A DNA stretch of 64,000 nucleotides from Zanthoxylum bungeanum (Eukaryota; Streptophyta; Magnoliopsida; Sapindales; Rutaceae), in the NCBI GenBank assembly GCA_019454045.1, contig SKCR01029098.1, positions 33,848 through 97,847 of the forward strand, in the 5' to 3' direction. Every line of letters starts with the position of its first letter. Positions within the stretch are counted from its first letter, which is position 1. The translations under genes and the position numbers were made by a program. A model generated the notes under the pieces. The model had not been told where the DNA came from. It saw only the letters and a list, made by a program, of their open reading frames with translations, and ran no database searches. Positions 10,240 to 22,608 of this stretch are shown here, one piece after another.

Positions 10240-10600
10240 ATCTTTGTCGGGTACGGCACTCTGGGGCGAGGCCCACATCATTATCAGTATTTGCCGGGGT
10301 ATGGCACTCTGCGGGTTGAGGCCCATATCACTATCAGTCTTTGACGGGTATGGCACTCTGCGGGTTGAGGCCCACATCACTATCAGTCTTTGACAGGTAT
10401 GACACTCTGCGGGTTGAGGCCCATATCACTATCAGTCTTTCCTGGGTATGGCACTCTGGGGGCGAGGCCCACATCACTATCAGTCTTTGACGGGTATGGC
10501 ACTCTGCGGGTTGAGGCCCACATCACTATCAGTCTTTGCCGGGTATAGCACTCTGGGGGCGAGGCCCACATCATTATCAGTCTTTGCAAGGTACGGCACT
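10240..10600 (+). repeat. Tat-1 array block 1, about 49-bp units
   Basis: About seven units of 48-49 bp built on GGTATGGCACTCTG ... GAGGCCCACATCA ... ATCAGTCTTTG. GC-rich against the AT-rich surroundings. Confidence 0.85.
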
Positions 10601-10850
10601 TCGGGTATGGAGACATCAGATCAGTTTTGCCAGGTACGGCACTCCGGGTATGGAGACATCATATCCGTTTTGCCAGGTACGGCACTCCGGGTATGGAGAC
10701 ATCAGAACAGTTCTGCCAAGTACGGCACTCCGGGTATGGAAATATCATATCAGTTTTGCCAGGTACGGTACTCCGGGTATGGAGACATAGTATCAATTTT
10801 GCCGGGTATAGCACTCCGGGTATGGAGACACATCAGCTACAGTATCAGTT
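10588..10850 (+). repeat. Tat-1 array block 2, about 44-bp units
   Basis: About six units with GGCACTCCGGGTATGGAGAC and CAGTTTTGCCAGGTAC. Clearly derived from block 1 (same GGTA.GGCACTC core) but with a different second half and shorter period. Confidence 0.8.
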
Positions 10851-11345
10851 TTGGGGGATGAGTCCCAGGGTCGAGGCTCACATCAGCTTCAATATCAGTT
10901 TTAAGGGATGAGTCTCAGGGTCGAGGCCTACATCACGTCAGCTTCAGTGTCAGGGATGAGTCTAAGGGTCGAGGCCCACATCAGCATCAGTTTTGGGGTT
11001 GAGTCCCAGAGTCGAGGCCCACATCAGTATCAGTCTGGGGGCGAGGCCCACATCAGTATCAGTTTGGGGCGAGGCCCATATCAATATCAGCATAGGGGCG
11101 AGGCACATATCAGTATCAGCATGGGAGCGAGGCCCATATCAGTATCAACATGGGGCGAGGCCCATATCAGTATTAGTTTGGGACGAGGCCCACGACAGTA
11201 TAGCATGGGGGCGAGGCCCGTATCAGTATCGTTTTGGGGGCGAGGCCCGTATTAGTATCATTTAGGGGGGTGAGGCCCGTATCAGTATCAGTTTGGGGGC
11301 GATACCCACATCAGAATCAGTTTGGGGGCGAGGCCCACATCAGTA
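10850..11345 (+). repeat. Tat-1 array block 3, short GAGGCCCA(C/T)ATCAGTATCAG units
   Basis: Units of roughly 28-50 bp: first with GGGATGAGTCCCAGGGTCGA, then collapsing to GGGGCGAGGCCCATATCAGT repeats. Related blocks occur at 28380-28540 and 31130-31280 in Tat-2. Confidence 0.8.
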
Positions 11346-12190
11346 CCAGTTCAGGGTCGAGGTGCCCCCGTTGTCTGTTGCAGTTCCGGGATGCATCCCA
11401 GGGTCGAGGGCCCACTGCATCATCAGTTGTCGTTCCGGGATGCATCCCAGGGTCGAGGACCCACTATATCATCAGTTAGAGGGCGAGGTCCCTATTTTCA
11501 ACGGTGTTGGGTCTAGGTGCCCAGGGTCGAGGTTCCCCGGTTGTCGGTTGTAGTTCCGGGTCGAGGTGCCCAGGGTCGAGGTGCCCACTACATCATCAGT
11601 TCGAGGCGAGGTCCCTATTGTCAGCGGTGTTGGGTTGAGGTGCCCCTGTTGTCGGTTGTAGTTCCGGGTCGAGGTGCCCAAGGTCGAGGTGCCCACTACA
11701 TCATCAGTTCGAGGGCGAGGTCCCTATTGTCAGCGGTGTTGGGTCGAGGTGCCCAGGGTCGAGGTGCCCCGTTGTCGGTTGTAGTTCCGGGTCGAGGTGC
11801 CCAGGGTCGAGGTGCCCACTACATCATCAGTTCGAGGGCGAGGTCCCTATTGTCAGCGGTGTTGGGTCGAGGTGCCCCGTTGTCGGTTTTAGTTCCGGGT
11901 CGAGGTGCCCAAGGTCGAGTGCCCACTACATCATCAGTTCGAGGGCGAGGTCCCCATTGTCAGCGGTTTTGGGTCGAGGTGCCCACGGTCGAGGTGCCCC
12001 GTTGTCGGTTGTAGTTCCGGGTCGAGGTGCCCAGGGTCGAAGTGCCCACTACATCATCAATTTGGGGATGTGTCCCCGGCCGAGGCCCATCTTTTTTTAG
12101 CGGTATTGGGATACGTCCCAGGGTCGAGGCCCCCGTTGTCGATTGCAGTTATTGGGATGCGTCCCAGGATCGAGGTCCACTGCATCATCA
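11345..12190 (+). repeat. Tat-1 array block 4, alternating 108/124-bp units
   Basis: The anchor GGCGAGGTCCCTATT occurs near 11480, 11604, 11712, 11835 and 11942, giving spacings of 124, 108, 123 and 107. The longer unit has an extra GGTCGAGGTGCCCA copy. It closes with degenerate units up to about 12190. Open frames through this block follow from the stop-poor GC-rich units and are not genes. Confidence 0.8.
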
Positions 12191-12303
12191 ACTCAGCTCG
12201 AAGCAGCAGGAAAGTCAGGTGGCAGCTGACGAGCCAGGTAAGTAAAAATGCATTGCATAACTTTGATAGGATTGTCATTGTCACACACTGCACAAGTTCC
12301 ATC

Positions 12304-12317
12304 AAAGTGGGGGCGAC
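12304..12317 (+). promoter_or_regulatory. Polypurine tract of Tat-1
   Basis: AAAGTGGGGGCGAC directly precedes the 3' LTR. The identical tract precedes the Tat-2 3' LTR. Confidence 0.85.
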
Positions 12318-13417
12318 TGTAGGCACTGTATTTTTGCATGTAAGTCCCGATGATGAGCCTCGAACGGAGGCACTACCTTTTAAGTTGCGGAAGTCGCGGG
12401 AAACGGATGTCGGAAGGGAAGGGTCAAGAATTGACATTTTAGTTGGATTTGGTTAGCTCGTTCAAGTTTCGGGTTCGCTCGTTCGGTCCCTGTTTCAAAA
12501 TTACCCTCGGCCCAAAACACTAAGCCCACACCCAATAATTCCATCACCAAACACAAAAAACCAATAAACCTCACGATAATTCACACACCACTCATTCACT
12601 ACCCATAAACAAAGCATCTCACCAAGCCAAAAACCAAGCACTAGCCAACAAAATAATAAACTAATCAACACCCACTAGCGTCACCAAAATACAAAAACCC
12701 TAACAAAGCCACCTATGCCCACGTGAAACAACCCATGTAAACAAAGATTAGCAAACAAACAAAATACAAAAAACCCTTAACCACCCATGACCAAACCCAT
12801 ACCATGCATGCATTATTCAAACACCCACACTAGCCTCAAAAACGCAAACCAACAAAAACCCTTCACGCCCATCATCACTCCACTCACCAACTTGAACTAG
12901 CCACTAACCACCCTCCATGCCTCTCACCCATACCACTCTCTCTCACTTCAGAAGCCATATAAACCCTAAGACACTTTCACGCATGGGGGATCTGCGATCA
13001 CCACCGAAAATCCCCTCCATCATGCCTCAATCTTCTCCACCATTTCCTCTTTGATCACGCCATAGACACCTCCATTTCAGCCCCTTTAAATGATCATCAT
13101 CTGCACGCACAAGAGGAGGGGGGCCACACCAAAAATGACCTGCTGCCTTCATGCCCTTTGATCAATATGTATGTTGAGTAGACTTGGTTAATATTGCACA
13201 AATCCATTCATTACAAACGACATAAGTAAAGGACCATTCCGAACCCAACGGTTTGAGGTCTTCCCTTGCGAGGGGTGAGTGCTGCCTTAAATCATTTCCC
13301 GGTTCACACCGGGTGGAGACTCCATTTTCTCCGGTTTAGTCCCTCGCGGGCTACTCCGTACTCCCATCGGGCCGCGAGCCCAGAACAGCATGCGTCGCCC
13401 AGTTTCTGTGTCCTACA
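12318..13417 (+). repeat. Tat-1 3' LTR
   Basis: 1100 bp, TGTAGG...CCTACA, pairing with 5306-6407. It is followed by the second CCTGC target duplication (13418-13422). Confidence 0.95.
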
Positions 13418-13422
13418 CCTGC

Positions 13423-14275
13423 AAATCATTACATATATGAGTACCACAACTAGAATCAAAAATGCAATTTTTAAAACTAGAAGTAGGCATGTTTATTTCT
13501 ATAACAAATATACCTGAAGCCGGTGACCCCGTTTGCCACACTGCAGGCATACATCTTGGGATTTGTCCTTAGCCTTCCCAGAAGACTTTGACGATTTGGC
13601 CTTGCCATTCTTCTTCTTCTTCTTCTTCTTCTTTCCACCTCCAGTCACCTTGGGCCAAGCCTTCGGAGACTGAGATATTGAAGCGAAGTGCGTCTCTCAC
13701 TTTTTGCCCTTCAACTACTCTTTTTCTGCTTCACGCAGCATTGTCATCAGCTCTCCAAGAGTATGGTCTTGGTTCATCATATTGTAGTTTATGATGAACC
13801 CGCTCCAGCTATCAGAAAGAGACTGCAAGATCAAATCTATAGAAGTCTCAGCCTCAAAGGTTATGCCTAGCTGACCTAGCTGTTCAATGTCAGCAATCAT
13901 CTGTGACACATGGTGCTCAACAGACGTACCCTCTGACATTCGTGAGCGAAAGAGCTTCTTCTGCAATTCATACTTTTAGGATCTAAGGTTAGATCGATGA
14001 AGGTCCTTCAATTTTGCCATCATAGTATAGGGATCCAATCCATTGTTTTGGCGACGAAATTGAGGGGTCATCGCAGTGATCATGACGAACTGAGCAGTCG
14101 AGTTGTCATTGCTATGAGTCTTCCAAAGCTCAAACTCAAGTGGCTGCTCATTTTCGGGCTGAGGCCCGAGAGGTCTCTCTATCGTAAAGAGCATCCTCTC
14201 AGCCCCCAGAACAATCCTGAGGTTCATATCCCAACCAGGAAAGTTCACGCCATTAAAGATTTTCGCCAATGATAA
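13423..14275 (-). pseudogene. Copia-A gag remnant (copy 2) with start of protease
   Basis: Minus-strand gag separated from its pol (3596-5305) by Tat-1. Landmarks: FNGVNFPGWDMNLRIVLGAE near 14200-14260, the LQSLSDSWSGF motif near 13800, a lysine stretch near 13610 and the zinc-knuckle region near 13540. A frameshift near 13970 and others break it. The protease active-site region reads DSSCGTHIC at about 13437-13457, so the catalytic Asp (codon 13455-13457) is still present, unlike in the copy at 22440. Confidence 0.85.
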
Positions 14276-15883
14276 TGTCCCTAACTCCGATCTTTCCAGT
14301 CATCTTAATTGCAATAGTCAAACTATTCAATTAACGATATTTGGGTACAGTCCAACTGTTACAAGAAAAATAATAGAATATTAGTCCAACTAATAAATAT
14401 ATAATTGACGAAATAATTTGAAAGCGCGTAATGCAAAGTATTTGAATGAAATTGCAAATTCAATACTGGCCTCCCACTATTTTTCGGCGAGCCTCTAACC
14501 CTCTGTGAGAACCCGGGAAACCTAGTTTCCTAGTGGGCTAGGATCCCGTTAAATAACATACAACCTTGACTTTGGCCAACAAGCTGTATGATATTTAACT
14601 AGGTATATCTCTAAGATCAATTGGATCTCATCCAATTCCTAGATCCGGTAGGTGGACCTCCAAGTCCGAAACATATATACAATATATATGCCAATATATC
14701 CAATATATTTTCCTAACCTTTTTCCTCTGAATCAACTAAGTCTTGGCTTTGGCTCAACAAACTTAATGATTCCAGTTAAGCGGGACCCATTGACCTTGGA
14801 AATCTTTGTAATCGATGTCGATGAACAAGAAGTGATCTTGACTTTGGCCAACAAATCACAACTTGGGCAAGACATACGATATGGAACAAAGCCTTCATGA
14901 TTCAAACACATCCGCGATGGAAAAAGGTCTTGACTTTGGCCAACAAACCAGTGCCAATCTTGGATATTGAGAATGAATCATTCAATTGAAGGAAAACGCT
15001 TAATATTTGTTGATGGTTTTTCGCGTAATTGGAAACCAATTAATTATCTTTGATTAGGTCTCATCATACACCTTTAAGCATGCATTCTAAAAGCATAATA
15101 AGGCCCGGTAAATAAATTAATAATGATATGCGGATGGATATCTCACAAATTGTTCCTAGAACAAATCACTCTCTTTCCCATCCCCGGCTAGCACTATTCT
15201 AACTTCTACCCAATTACATAATACATCAAAGAAACCTCATTACATTGAGGGGAATTGGTGAGAAGAGAATTACAAAGGAATCGAGAGATAAAGGCTGGAC
15301 ACGCAAGTCCAATTTAATAAATTCTAAATTTATTACAACAATTTCCAAAATTACCCTCACCCTTCTAATATCCATCATTATTCATACAACACATCCATGT
15401 ATTCACACAAAGCATGTTATTCAATCAATCTAATCCAATTAATTAATCTTTGAATAAAGTGATCATCCAATGTTCAAACAACGATTTGATTTGCGCGAGT
15501 CCAACTCGTTTAAGAATAAGTACTCAAAGTAAGAATCTTGAATTATATCGAACTATAATTTTAAATCCGATTTATTTTGTATTCAATACGAATTCTTTAT
15601 TTAATTCCAAATTAAATAATTCAACTTTTAATGCGGCTTTACGGCTTAGATTCTAAATCTAATCTTAATGGGTCTCAAAGCCCAATTAACATCCAATGTC
15701 AATTTAATTAAAGTCCAATGGCCTTTCAATTAATTTATTAAGGCATGGACTTTGGCAACCAAAGCCCAATAAGGAATCATCATTTGCCATAAAATTAATT
15801 TTGGCCCATTAGGCCCAATTCAATTATTTAAAGGCCCATTTATTATATTTGGACTTAATGGAATGGTTTTAGGCCCAATTTGG
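14276..15883 (-). other. Copia-A leader (copy 2), truncated
   Basis: Non-coding leader matching 34911-35912 plus 23416-23960. It includes the insertion target of Tat-2 in intact form (GACATACGATATGG near 14870). Three TTGACTTTGGCCAACAA-type motifs lie near 14568, 14838 and 14929. It stops at 15883, about 590 bases before its PBS would occur, where a plus-strand LTR begins. Confidence 0.7.
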
Positions 15884-17948
15884 TGTTGGAAAATTATGAC
15901 CCATAGCGTCACTATTTGTACAGATCATGGTGTTGTTGTACAAATTAACTATGTGACAAAGGAGATTGCACTCTTATCATTTGTGATTAGATCACCTAGA
16001 TATATAAATGATGAGAGGTCCTTGTGATTTGTTCCTGGATAGAGAATGATATGAGACAGTATCAGTCCACGTAGGATAAATCATTAAATATCCCTAGTCA
16101 GAGTATTATCGAGATTGGACATCGATAATGCGTAAAAGACTAGTATTACTCTTGTGCGCGTTTGTGAGGGCACAACGACATAGTTCTCATATATTTGGGT
16201 ATATGATACTCATGCAAGTGTAATAGGAGGTTGTGTTTTACCGATGGTACGGGAAACATCTTCGCTCTGGATAGACCCCCTCGGAATTCCATTGGTAGTA
16301 TGACTATGTGTCTATTGAAGTTCAAAATCAGGGTAGGTGTATTTGGTCTTAACCTGACACTTGCACCGCTAATACTTGCGACAATCAATATAATTTGGTT
16401 GAGGTCGTCCAGGGCTTTAACATGTTCTGTGTACGCCAATGCTGGGTATATTGAGAATCGTAGTGTATTGGGTGTGATGTTAAGACGGAAGTATCACTCC
16501 AGTCATATGGAGATGATGGTCATATAGGATACGGAACTCATTCTCTTAAATGCTCGAGCTATCGGGATATTATGAGTAGGTCATGTATATCCGATTATAG
16601 AGACTAGTTGCCAGACATCCGATATTTGCTTCGTACGGGGCAGACACAATTCCAGCCCCAGGCCTAGCACGTGATCATCTGATGCTGGATCGACATACAC
16701 AATACTACGGTATACTACGCTTGATATAGATCACAAATTCCTATAAGGATATTTCTGGAGAATTGGGTAGGCATGGCGCTTTGCTAGAAGCCAACCTTGT
16801 CTCGTAAATCGGTATAAACGTAGTACGAGGTACTTACATGTTCGAATAATCTGACGACCGTATTTACTGCCAACATATCTGGGGATCTCATGGGTCGCTT
16901 CCCGAAGATTCACCGATGATGAATGACTCGCACTTTATTAATCTGGGATTAATTAGATGAGAGAGAAAATTAATCTGGGATTAATTACGGAGATATTTTA
17001 TCTGGGATAAAATATTAATTAAAGAGAGAGAATGATTAATTTGGAATTAATCGATTAAAATAATATATTTGATATATTATACGAAATTGGATTTCGACGC
17101 GGAATTAAAATTAGATTTTAATTCGGGCGAACGAATTAATTTAGAATTAATTCGTTAGCGACGTGAATAGTGATTTCGCTAGGCGTAATCGTTTAATTGC
17201 GTCGCAACGGAAAATTCATTAATTTGGAATTAGCGAACCCGAGCCCGAGATTATTTGCGAGCGCATTCGTATTTCGAATTCGAGTGCGGCACGCAAGTCA
17301 AATCAAGCGTCAAATCATTAGTCACATCAAGCGTCAAATCACATGTCACTTTGAGTGATGTGACAATTGATTGATTGATTGATGTGAGATGATGTGAGTT
17401 GATGCAAGCGTTTAATGCTTGACTTTTGTGAAATTAAAAGTAGTAAATGGTTAATTATTTTGGAAATATAAAACCTAATACACTTTATTATTTTTTCTCT
17501 CTCTCTTCACGTTTTTGGGTGCCAAAAATGGAGCCAAAATGTTCTTCTCTCTCACGATCTCAAGTCCTCTTCTTCCTTCTGTTTTTCTGCAAAACCGTGA
17601 GTGATGGAGAAGGTTGAGACATGATTTTGTTGCAAGATCAAGGTGCTAGCACACTCTAGAAGGCATACAAGGTGATAGGGAAACGATTTCGTGAGCTTGG
17701 AATCACAAAGCTTGGAACTTCAATGTAGTCTTCAATGGCCGAATCTTGGAGGAGCCACACCACCCACCACCGTGCAGTCCACTGCCAAAGGGAGCTGCTG
17801 CCGTGAGCTTTTGAGGGAGCTTGAAGGCTTGTGTTCTTCGCGTCGCAAGATCTGTTCATTGTGAGTATGTTTCTGCCATTCTCATTTGTGTATTCATGCG
17901 TTTTTGTGCTTGATTTGATGATTCTTGGGACCTAATTAGAAACCAACA
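15884..17948 (+). repeat. Full Copia-A LTR, plus orientation
   Basis: 2065 bp, starts TGTTGGAAAATTATGACCC and ends CCAACA, followed by a proper PBS. Homologous over its length to the minus-strand LTR at 36510-38460. It abuts an opposite-strand Copia-A leader on its left, so it is not in a normal position relative to the copies around it. Confidence 0.88.
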
Positions 17949-17949
17949 A

Positions 17950-17961
17950 TGGTATCAGAGC
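17950..17961 (+). promoter_or_regulatory. Primer binding site, initiator tRNA-Met
   Basis: TGGTATCAGAGC, one base after the LTR end, is the classical plant copia primer site. Confidence 0.93.
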
Positions 17962-19260
17962 TTATATCAAGCATGAAAATTTTAGGGTTTAAAATTGGGC
18001 AAAATCGATTTGAGCATCAATTGGTTAAATTGTTTGATTAAGTATGCTTGAATGAGGTTGAATTGAAGTTGTGCATGATCAATTTCAAGAAAATTGGATT
18101 GGATCAATTTTCCCCAAAAGTTTTGGAGTTGAAATGATTTGGGAAATAATGATTGTGGATTCAATTGGATTGAAACCGAATCGGAATAAAAAAAAACCCC
18201 TTATTATCGAGAATGATGAAGCATGAAATGGGTTTGATTTTGATTGAATTGTGTTGGACACTATTTGATATTAAAGGGCATGATTAATTAGGCTAATTGA
18301 TGTTTTAGAAGTGTTAATTGGGTAATTAATTGTGTATTACACTTTGGTTAATTAATTGTGGAATTTGGAATTTTATAAGTTAATTAATTGGGCTTGAAAT
18401 TGGATTTGGGCCTTATAGGTTGTAATTGGGCTTTTGGGCTTGGTTGTACCAAGTTAGGTTTAGGCCAATTTGGTTGGATCCAATTGGGCCCAAAACCGCA
18501 TCCATAAAGTCCAATTATGACTTAATGGACCTTAATTATTTAATTGGGCCTAATGGGCCAAAATTGATTTCTGGGCTTATGGGGTAAATCCCGGATTGGA
18601 CTTTGGTTATCGGTTTGACCCGAGTTGATCAAAAGTCCACGCCTTAAAGAAATTAATTAAAAGCCCATTGGTCTTTAATTAAATAAACGTTGGACGTTAA
18701 TTGGGCTTTGAGACCAGTTACGATTGAATTTGGAATTTAAGTCGTAAAGGTTCGTTAATAAAGTGTAATATTTAATTTGGAATTAAATAGTGAATTAGTA
18801 ATAAATACAAATTGAATTGGATTTAATTTTGTAGTTTAATTTAATTCAAGAATTCGTACTTTGAGTACTTATTCGCAAAACGAGTTTGACTCGAGCAAAA
18901 TCAAATCGTTGTTTGAACATTGGATGATCACTAATTATCAGATTAATTAATTGGATTAGATTGATTGATAACATGATTGTGTGAATACATGGTTGCGATG
19001 CATGAATAATGTATATCGGATGGATAATAGATGGGTGGGGCAATTTTAGAAATTGTAATAAATTTGATTTATTAATTGGACCTGCGTGTCCAGCCTTATC
19101 ACCCTATAACTCTTTGTATTCTCTTCTCACCTGTTCCCCCAATGTAAATGAGGTTTCTTTAGAAGTGTAGTGTAATGGGTAGAAGTAAATACATGTGCTA
19201 GCGAGAGAGAGAAAATTGAGAGATTTGATCTAGGATCAATGTAAAGTATCCATCCTCATT
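17962..19260 (+). other. Copia-A leader, plus orientation, truncated
   Basis: Non-coding leader of the plus-strand piece, the inverse counterpart of 1400-2820. It ends around 19258-19262 within the GTATCCATCCTCA segment and is fused to an opposite-strand LTR start. No gag follows. Confidence 0.7.
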
Positions 19261-19261
19261 T

Positions 19262-19418
19262 TTCATGCTCTAATCATAATGACTTTTATCATGTATATAT
19301 TTACAAGTAATATAATTACAAAATGATAAAATGTAATTTCCATTGTCACATAGTTAATTTGTACAAAAACCAAATGTATTTTACAAATAGTGACGCTATG
19401 GGTCATAATTGTCCAACA
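19262..19418 (-). repeat. First 157 bp of a minus-strand Copia-A LTR (3' LTR stub of copy 1)
   Basis: On the minus strand it starts TGTTGGACAATTATGACCC at 19418, right after a PPT, and matches 38290-38460. The other 1.8 kb of this 3' LTR is missing, replaced by the plus-strand leader. Confidence 0.85.
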
Positions 19419-19433
19419 ATCACCCACTTGGCC
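19419..19433 (-). promoter_or_regulatory. Polypurine tract of Copia-A copy 1
   Basis: On the minus strand GGCCAAGTGGGTGAT lies immediately before the LTR start. Confidence 0.8.
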
Positions 19434-19446
19434 TATAGCTAGTCAC

Positions 19447-22400
19447 TCAAGCATCTAACACCTGAACTATGTACATGTCGCTCAACTTTTGTTGAGGAAT
19501 AGCTTTCGTCAGCGGATCTGTAATGTTGTCCTCTGATGCGACCTTTTCGATCTTCACATCGCCACGATGTATGATCTCTCGAATCAGATGGAAACGTCGA
19601 AGAATATGCTTGGATCGTTGATGAGACCGCGGTTCCTTAGCCTGTGCTATAGCCCCGTTATTGTCACAATACAATGGAACCGGCTCAGTTGGTAATAGAA
19701 CTACTCCTAATCCAATTAGGAATTTACGGATCCAAACTGCCACTTTTGCTACTTCAGCTGCAGCAAAATATTCCGCTTCTATTGTTGAATCGGCAATAGT
19801 GTCTTGCTTGGAATATTCCAGCTTACTGCTCTGTTGTTCAAACAAAATATGTACCCAGATTGCGACTTACAGTCGTCTTTATCAGTTTGGAAACTTGCAT
19901 CGGTAAACCCAGTTACCTCAAGTTCTCCATCTCCATAGATTAAGAAAGCATCCTTAGTTCGTCTAAGATACTTAAGGATATTCTTAACCGCCATCCAGTG
20001 ACCATCACCTGGATAGGCCTGATAGCGACTACACATGCTCAAAGCATACGAGACATCAGGTCGCGTACATATCATGGAATACATGATCGATCCGACTGCC
20101 AAAGCGACCGGGATCTGACTCATGTTGTCTCTCTCATCTTTAGTTTTAGGACACATGTCATTAGATAGAGTGATACCATGTGACACTAGCAACAGTCCCC
20201 TCTTAGACTGTTCCATGTTGAATCTCTTCAACACTTTGTCAATGTATGTGCTCTGGGAGAGTCCAAGCAGCTTCCTAGATCTATCCCGGTAGATCTTTAT
20301 TCCCAGAATAAGGCTGCTTCTCCCAGATCCTTCATGGAGAATTTTAATGAAAGCCAAGCTTTCACCGATTGTAGCATGGGAATGTCATTGCCAATAAGCA
20401 ATACATCATCGACATAAAGGACAATGAATGTCAGTGCGCTCCCACTAACCTTCTTGAATACACAAGGATTATCCTCATTTTGAACGAAATCATATTCTTT
20501 TATGATCTTATTAAAACGTTGGTTCCAAGAACGCGTTGCTTACTTCAATCCATAAATGGATCAATTTAACTTCCAAACCTTGTCTGCATGTTTAGGTACG
20601 ACAAAACCGTCAAGCTGTTGCATATAAACATCCTCCAAAAGGTTTCCGTTAAGGAAAGTGGTTTTGACGTCCATCTGCCATATCTCGTAATCGAAATATT
20701 CAGCAATAGCAAGCATTATCCGAATGGATTTAATCATGGCAACGGGTGAAAAATTTTCATCGTAATCGACACCGTGTCGTTGACGATACCCTTTCGCTAC
20801 AAGTCTAGCTTTGTACGTTTGTATGTTGCCATCCATGTCGGTCTTCCTCTTGAAGACCCATTTGCAACCAATAGGCTTTACGCCTTCGAGTGCATCACCA
20901 GTGTCCAAACTTGGTTGATGTACATGGAATCTGTTTGGGACATCATGGCTTCTTGCCATAAAGCACAATCGATACCTTGTATCGCTTCCTCATACGTAGT
21001 CGGCTCGTCTTCCTCAATAAGATTAATATCTACATGAGGTGAGATCAGAAACCCATACCTCTTAGGTTGTTTTCTGACTCTCTCCGACCTACACGGTTCT
21101 TGTGTATTTGAAGATTGTGGTACAGTCTCATCCCTGATGAACTGTCCGTGTTCCGTTAAGGATTCTGTGCCAGGAACAGTATCACTTTGATTTTCATCGA
21201 GTTTTACTTTCCTCCCACTAACAACTGCATTTATGAATTCCTTCTCAAGGAAAACCGCATATAGAGCAACAAATACTTTGTTCTCTTGTGGGTGATAGAA
21301 GTAATATCCTTTGGTTTCCCTAGGATATCCTACAAATAGGCATTTATCCGATTTGGGTTCTAGTTTGGTACCTTCCAAACGTTTGACGTATTCCCAGCAA
21401 CCCCAAATCTTCAGGAATGAGAAACTCGGTTTCTTTCTTGTCCATATCTCATACGGAGTCTGTTGAACAGACTTTGACGGAACCTTATTCAAAATAAGTA
21501 TTGCACTGTTGAATGCATATCCCCAGAAGGAAATAGGTAGCTCTGTGCGACTCATCATCTACCTTACCATGTCTAACAAAGTTCAGTTTCTCCGTTCGGA
21601 CACACCGTTTAATTGCGGTGTTCCGGGAGGAGTCCACTGTGAAAGAATACCATATTCTTTCAAGTAATCAAGAAACTCATTGCTTAAGTATTTGCCACCA
21701 CGGTCTAACCGTAATGTCTTAATACTTTTGACGGTCTGTTTTTCTACTTCATGTCGGAACTCTTTGAATTTCTCAAAGGTTTCCGACTTGTGTCTCATAC
21801 GATACACATAACCATAACGAGATGCATCATCCGTAAAGGTTACAAAGTATTCATATCCACATCTAGCCTGGCTAGATATGGGCCCACATACGTCACTATA
21901 AACGAGGGCTAACAGTTCGGTAGCACGTACATATTTACCGCTAAAAGGTGTTTTAGGCATTTTGCCTAATAAACAAGATTCACAGACGTCATATGAATTT
22001 GGATCAAATCTATCCAAGTACCCACTCTTTGAAAGTGTGGATATGCGAGTCTTGTTAATGTGTCCCAGACGACAATGCCACATATAAGTTTAATCTCTGT
22101 TACTTAGTTTAAGCCTTTTGTTTGTTACATTATATGTTTGAGATTGATTTATATTCAAAATATAAAGACCATTATTCACATCAGCACTGCATATCTCCAT
22201 ATCATTTTTGTACATAAAACACCCAGTGTTTCTAAAAATAAATGTATAGCCATATTGGGCCAATAAAGATACAGATATAATATTCTTAGTCAAACTAGGT
22301 ACATAATAACAGTCTGAAAGATTAATTACATGCCCCGAGGACAGTTCCAAAATATAAGTCGCAACGGCCAAAACGGCGACTCGAGTCCTATTTCCAACGC

Positions 22401-22608
22401 GGAGGTCAATCTCTCATGAGGCCAGTCTCTTGCTAATCCGCAGATCCTGCAAATCATTACATATATGAGTACCACAACTAGAATAAAAAATGCAATTTTT
22501 AAAACTAGAAGTAGACATGTTTATTTCTATAACAAACATACTTGAAGCCGGTGCCTTGCCTGCTTTGATTTCCTTCATGTGCACCTTGTACTCACGGCAG
22601 TCACGCTT
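19447..22608 (-). pseudogene. Copia-A pol (copy 1): protease, integrase, RT, RNase H, broken
   Basis: Reads on the minus strand in copia order. The protease region (about 22460-22490) has FYSSCGTHIC where an Asp is expected; the Tyr codon is 22483-22485 and copy 2 still has Asp, so the protease is dead. Integrase keeps HHCC (MWHCRLGH, CESCLLGK) and core motifs SDVCGP, LDRGGKYLS and NGVSERRN. RT has KWVFKRKTD, VKTTFLNGNL and YVDD (20405-20416). RNase H shows TGFTDASFQ, STIEAEY and the downstream KHILRRFHLI. At least five frameshifts or stops separate these blocks. It directly precedes PPT and LTR. Confidence 0.9.

Larger units (their letters stand above)
5306..13417 (+). mobile_element. Tat-1: non-autonomous Tat/Ogre-like LTR retrotransposon carrying a LOG retrocopy
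   Basis: Complete element of about 8.1 kb with two LTRs (TGTAG...CTACA), a tRNA-Arg primer site, a PPT and a perfect 5-bp target duplication. Between them there is no protease, RT, RNase H or integrase core, only a short gag/integrase-end fusion, a LOG-like coding sequence, a conserved 3' module and a tandem-repeat field. The PBS type and the repeat-rich 3' untranslated region fit the Tat/Ogre branch of Ty3/gypsy; the lineage is an inference because no RT is left. It would need proteins from an autonomous relative to move. Confidence 0.92.

Noticed and set aside
10240..12190. CRISPR-like regular array
   Set aside because: Repeats are adjacent, change gradually and lack unique spacers; the context is a plant retrotransposon.
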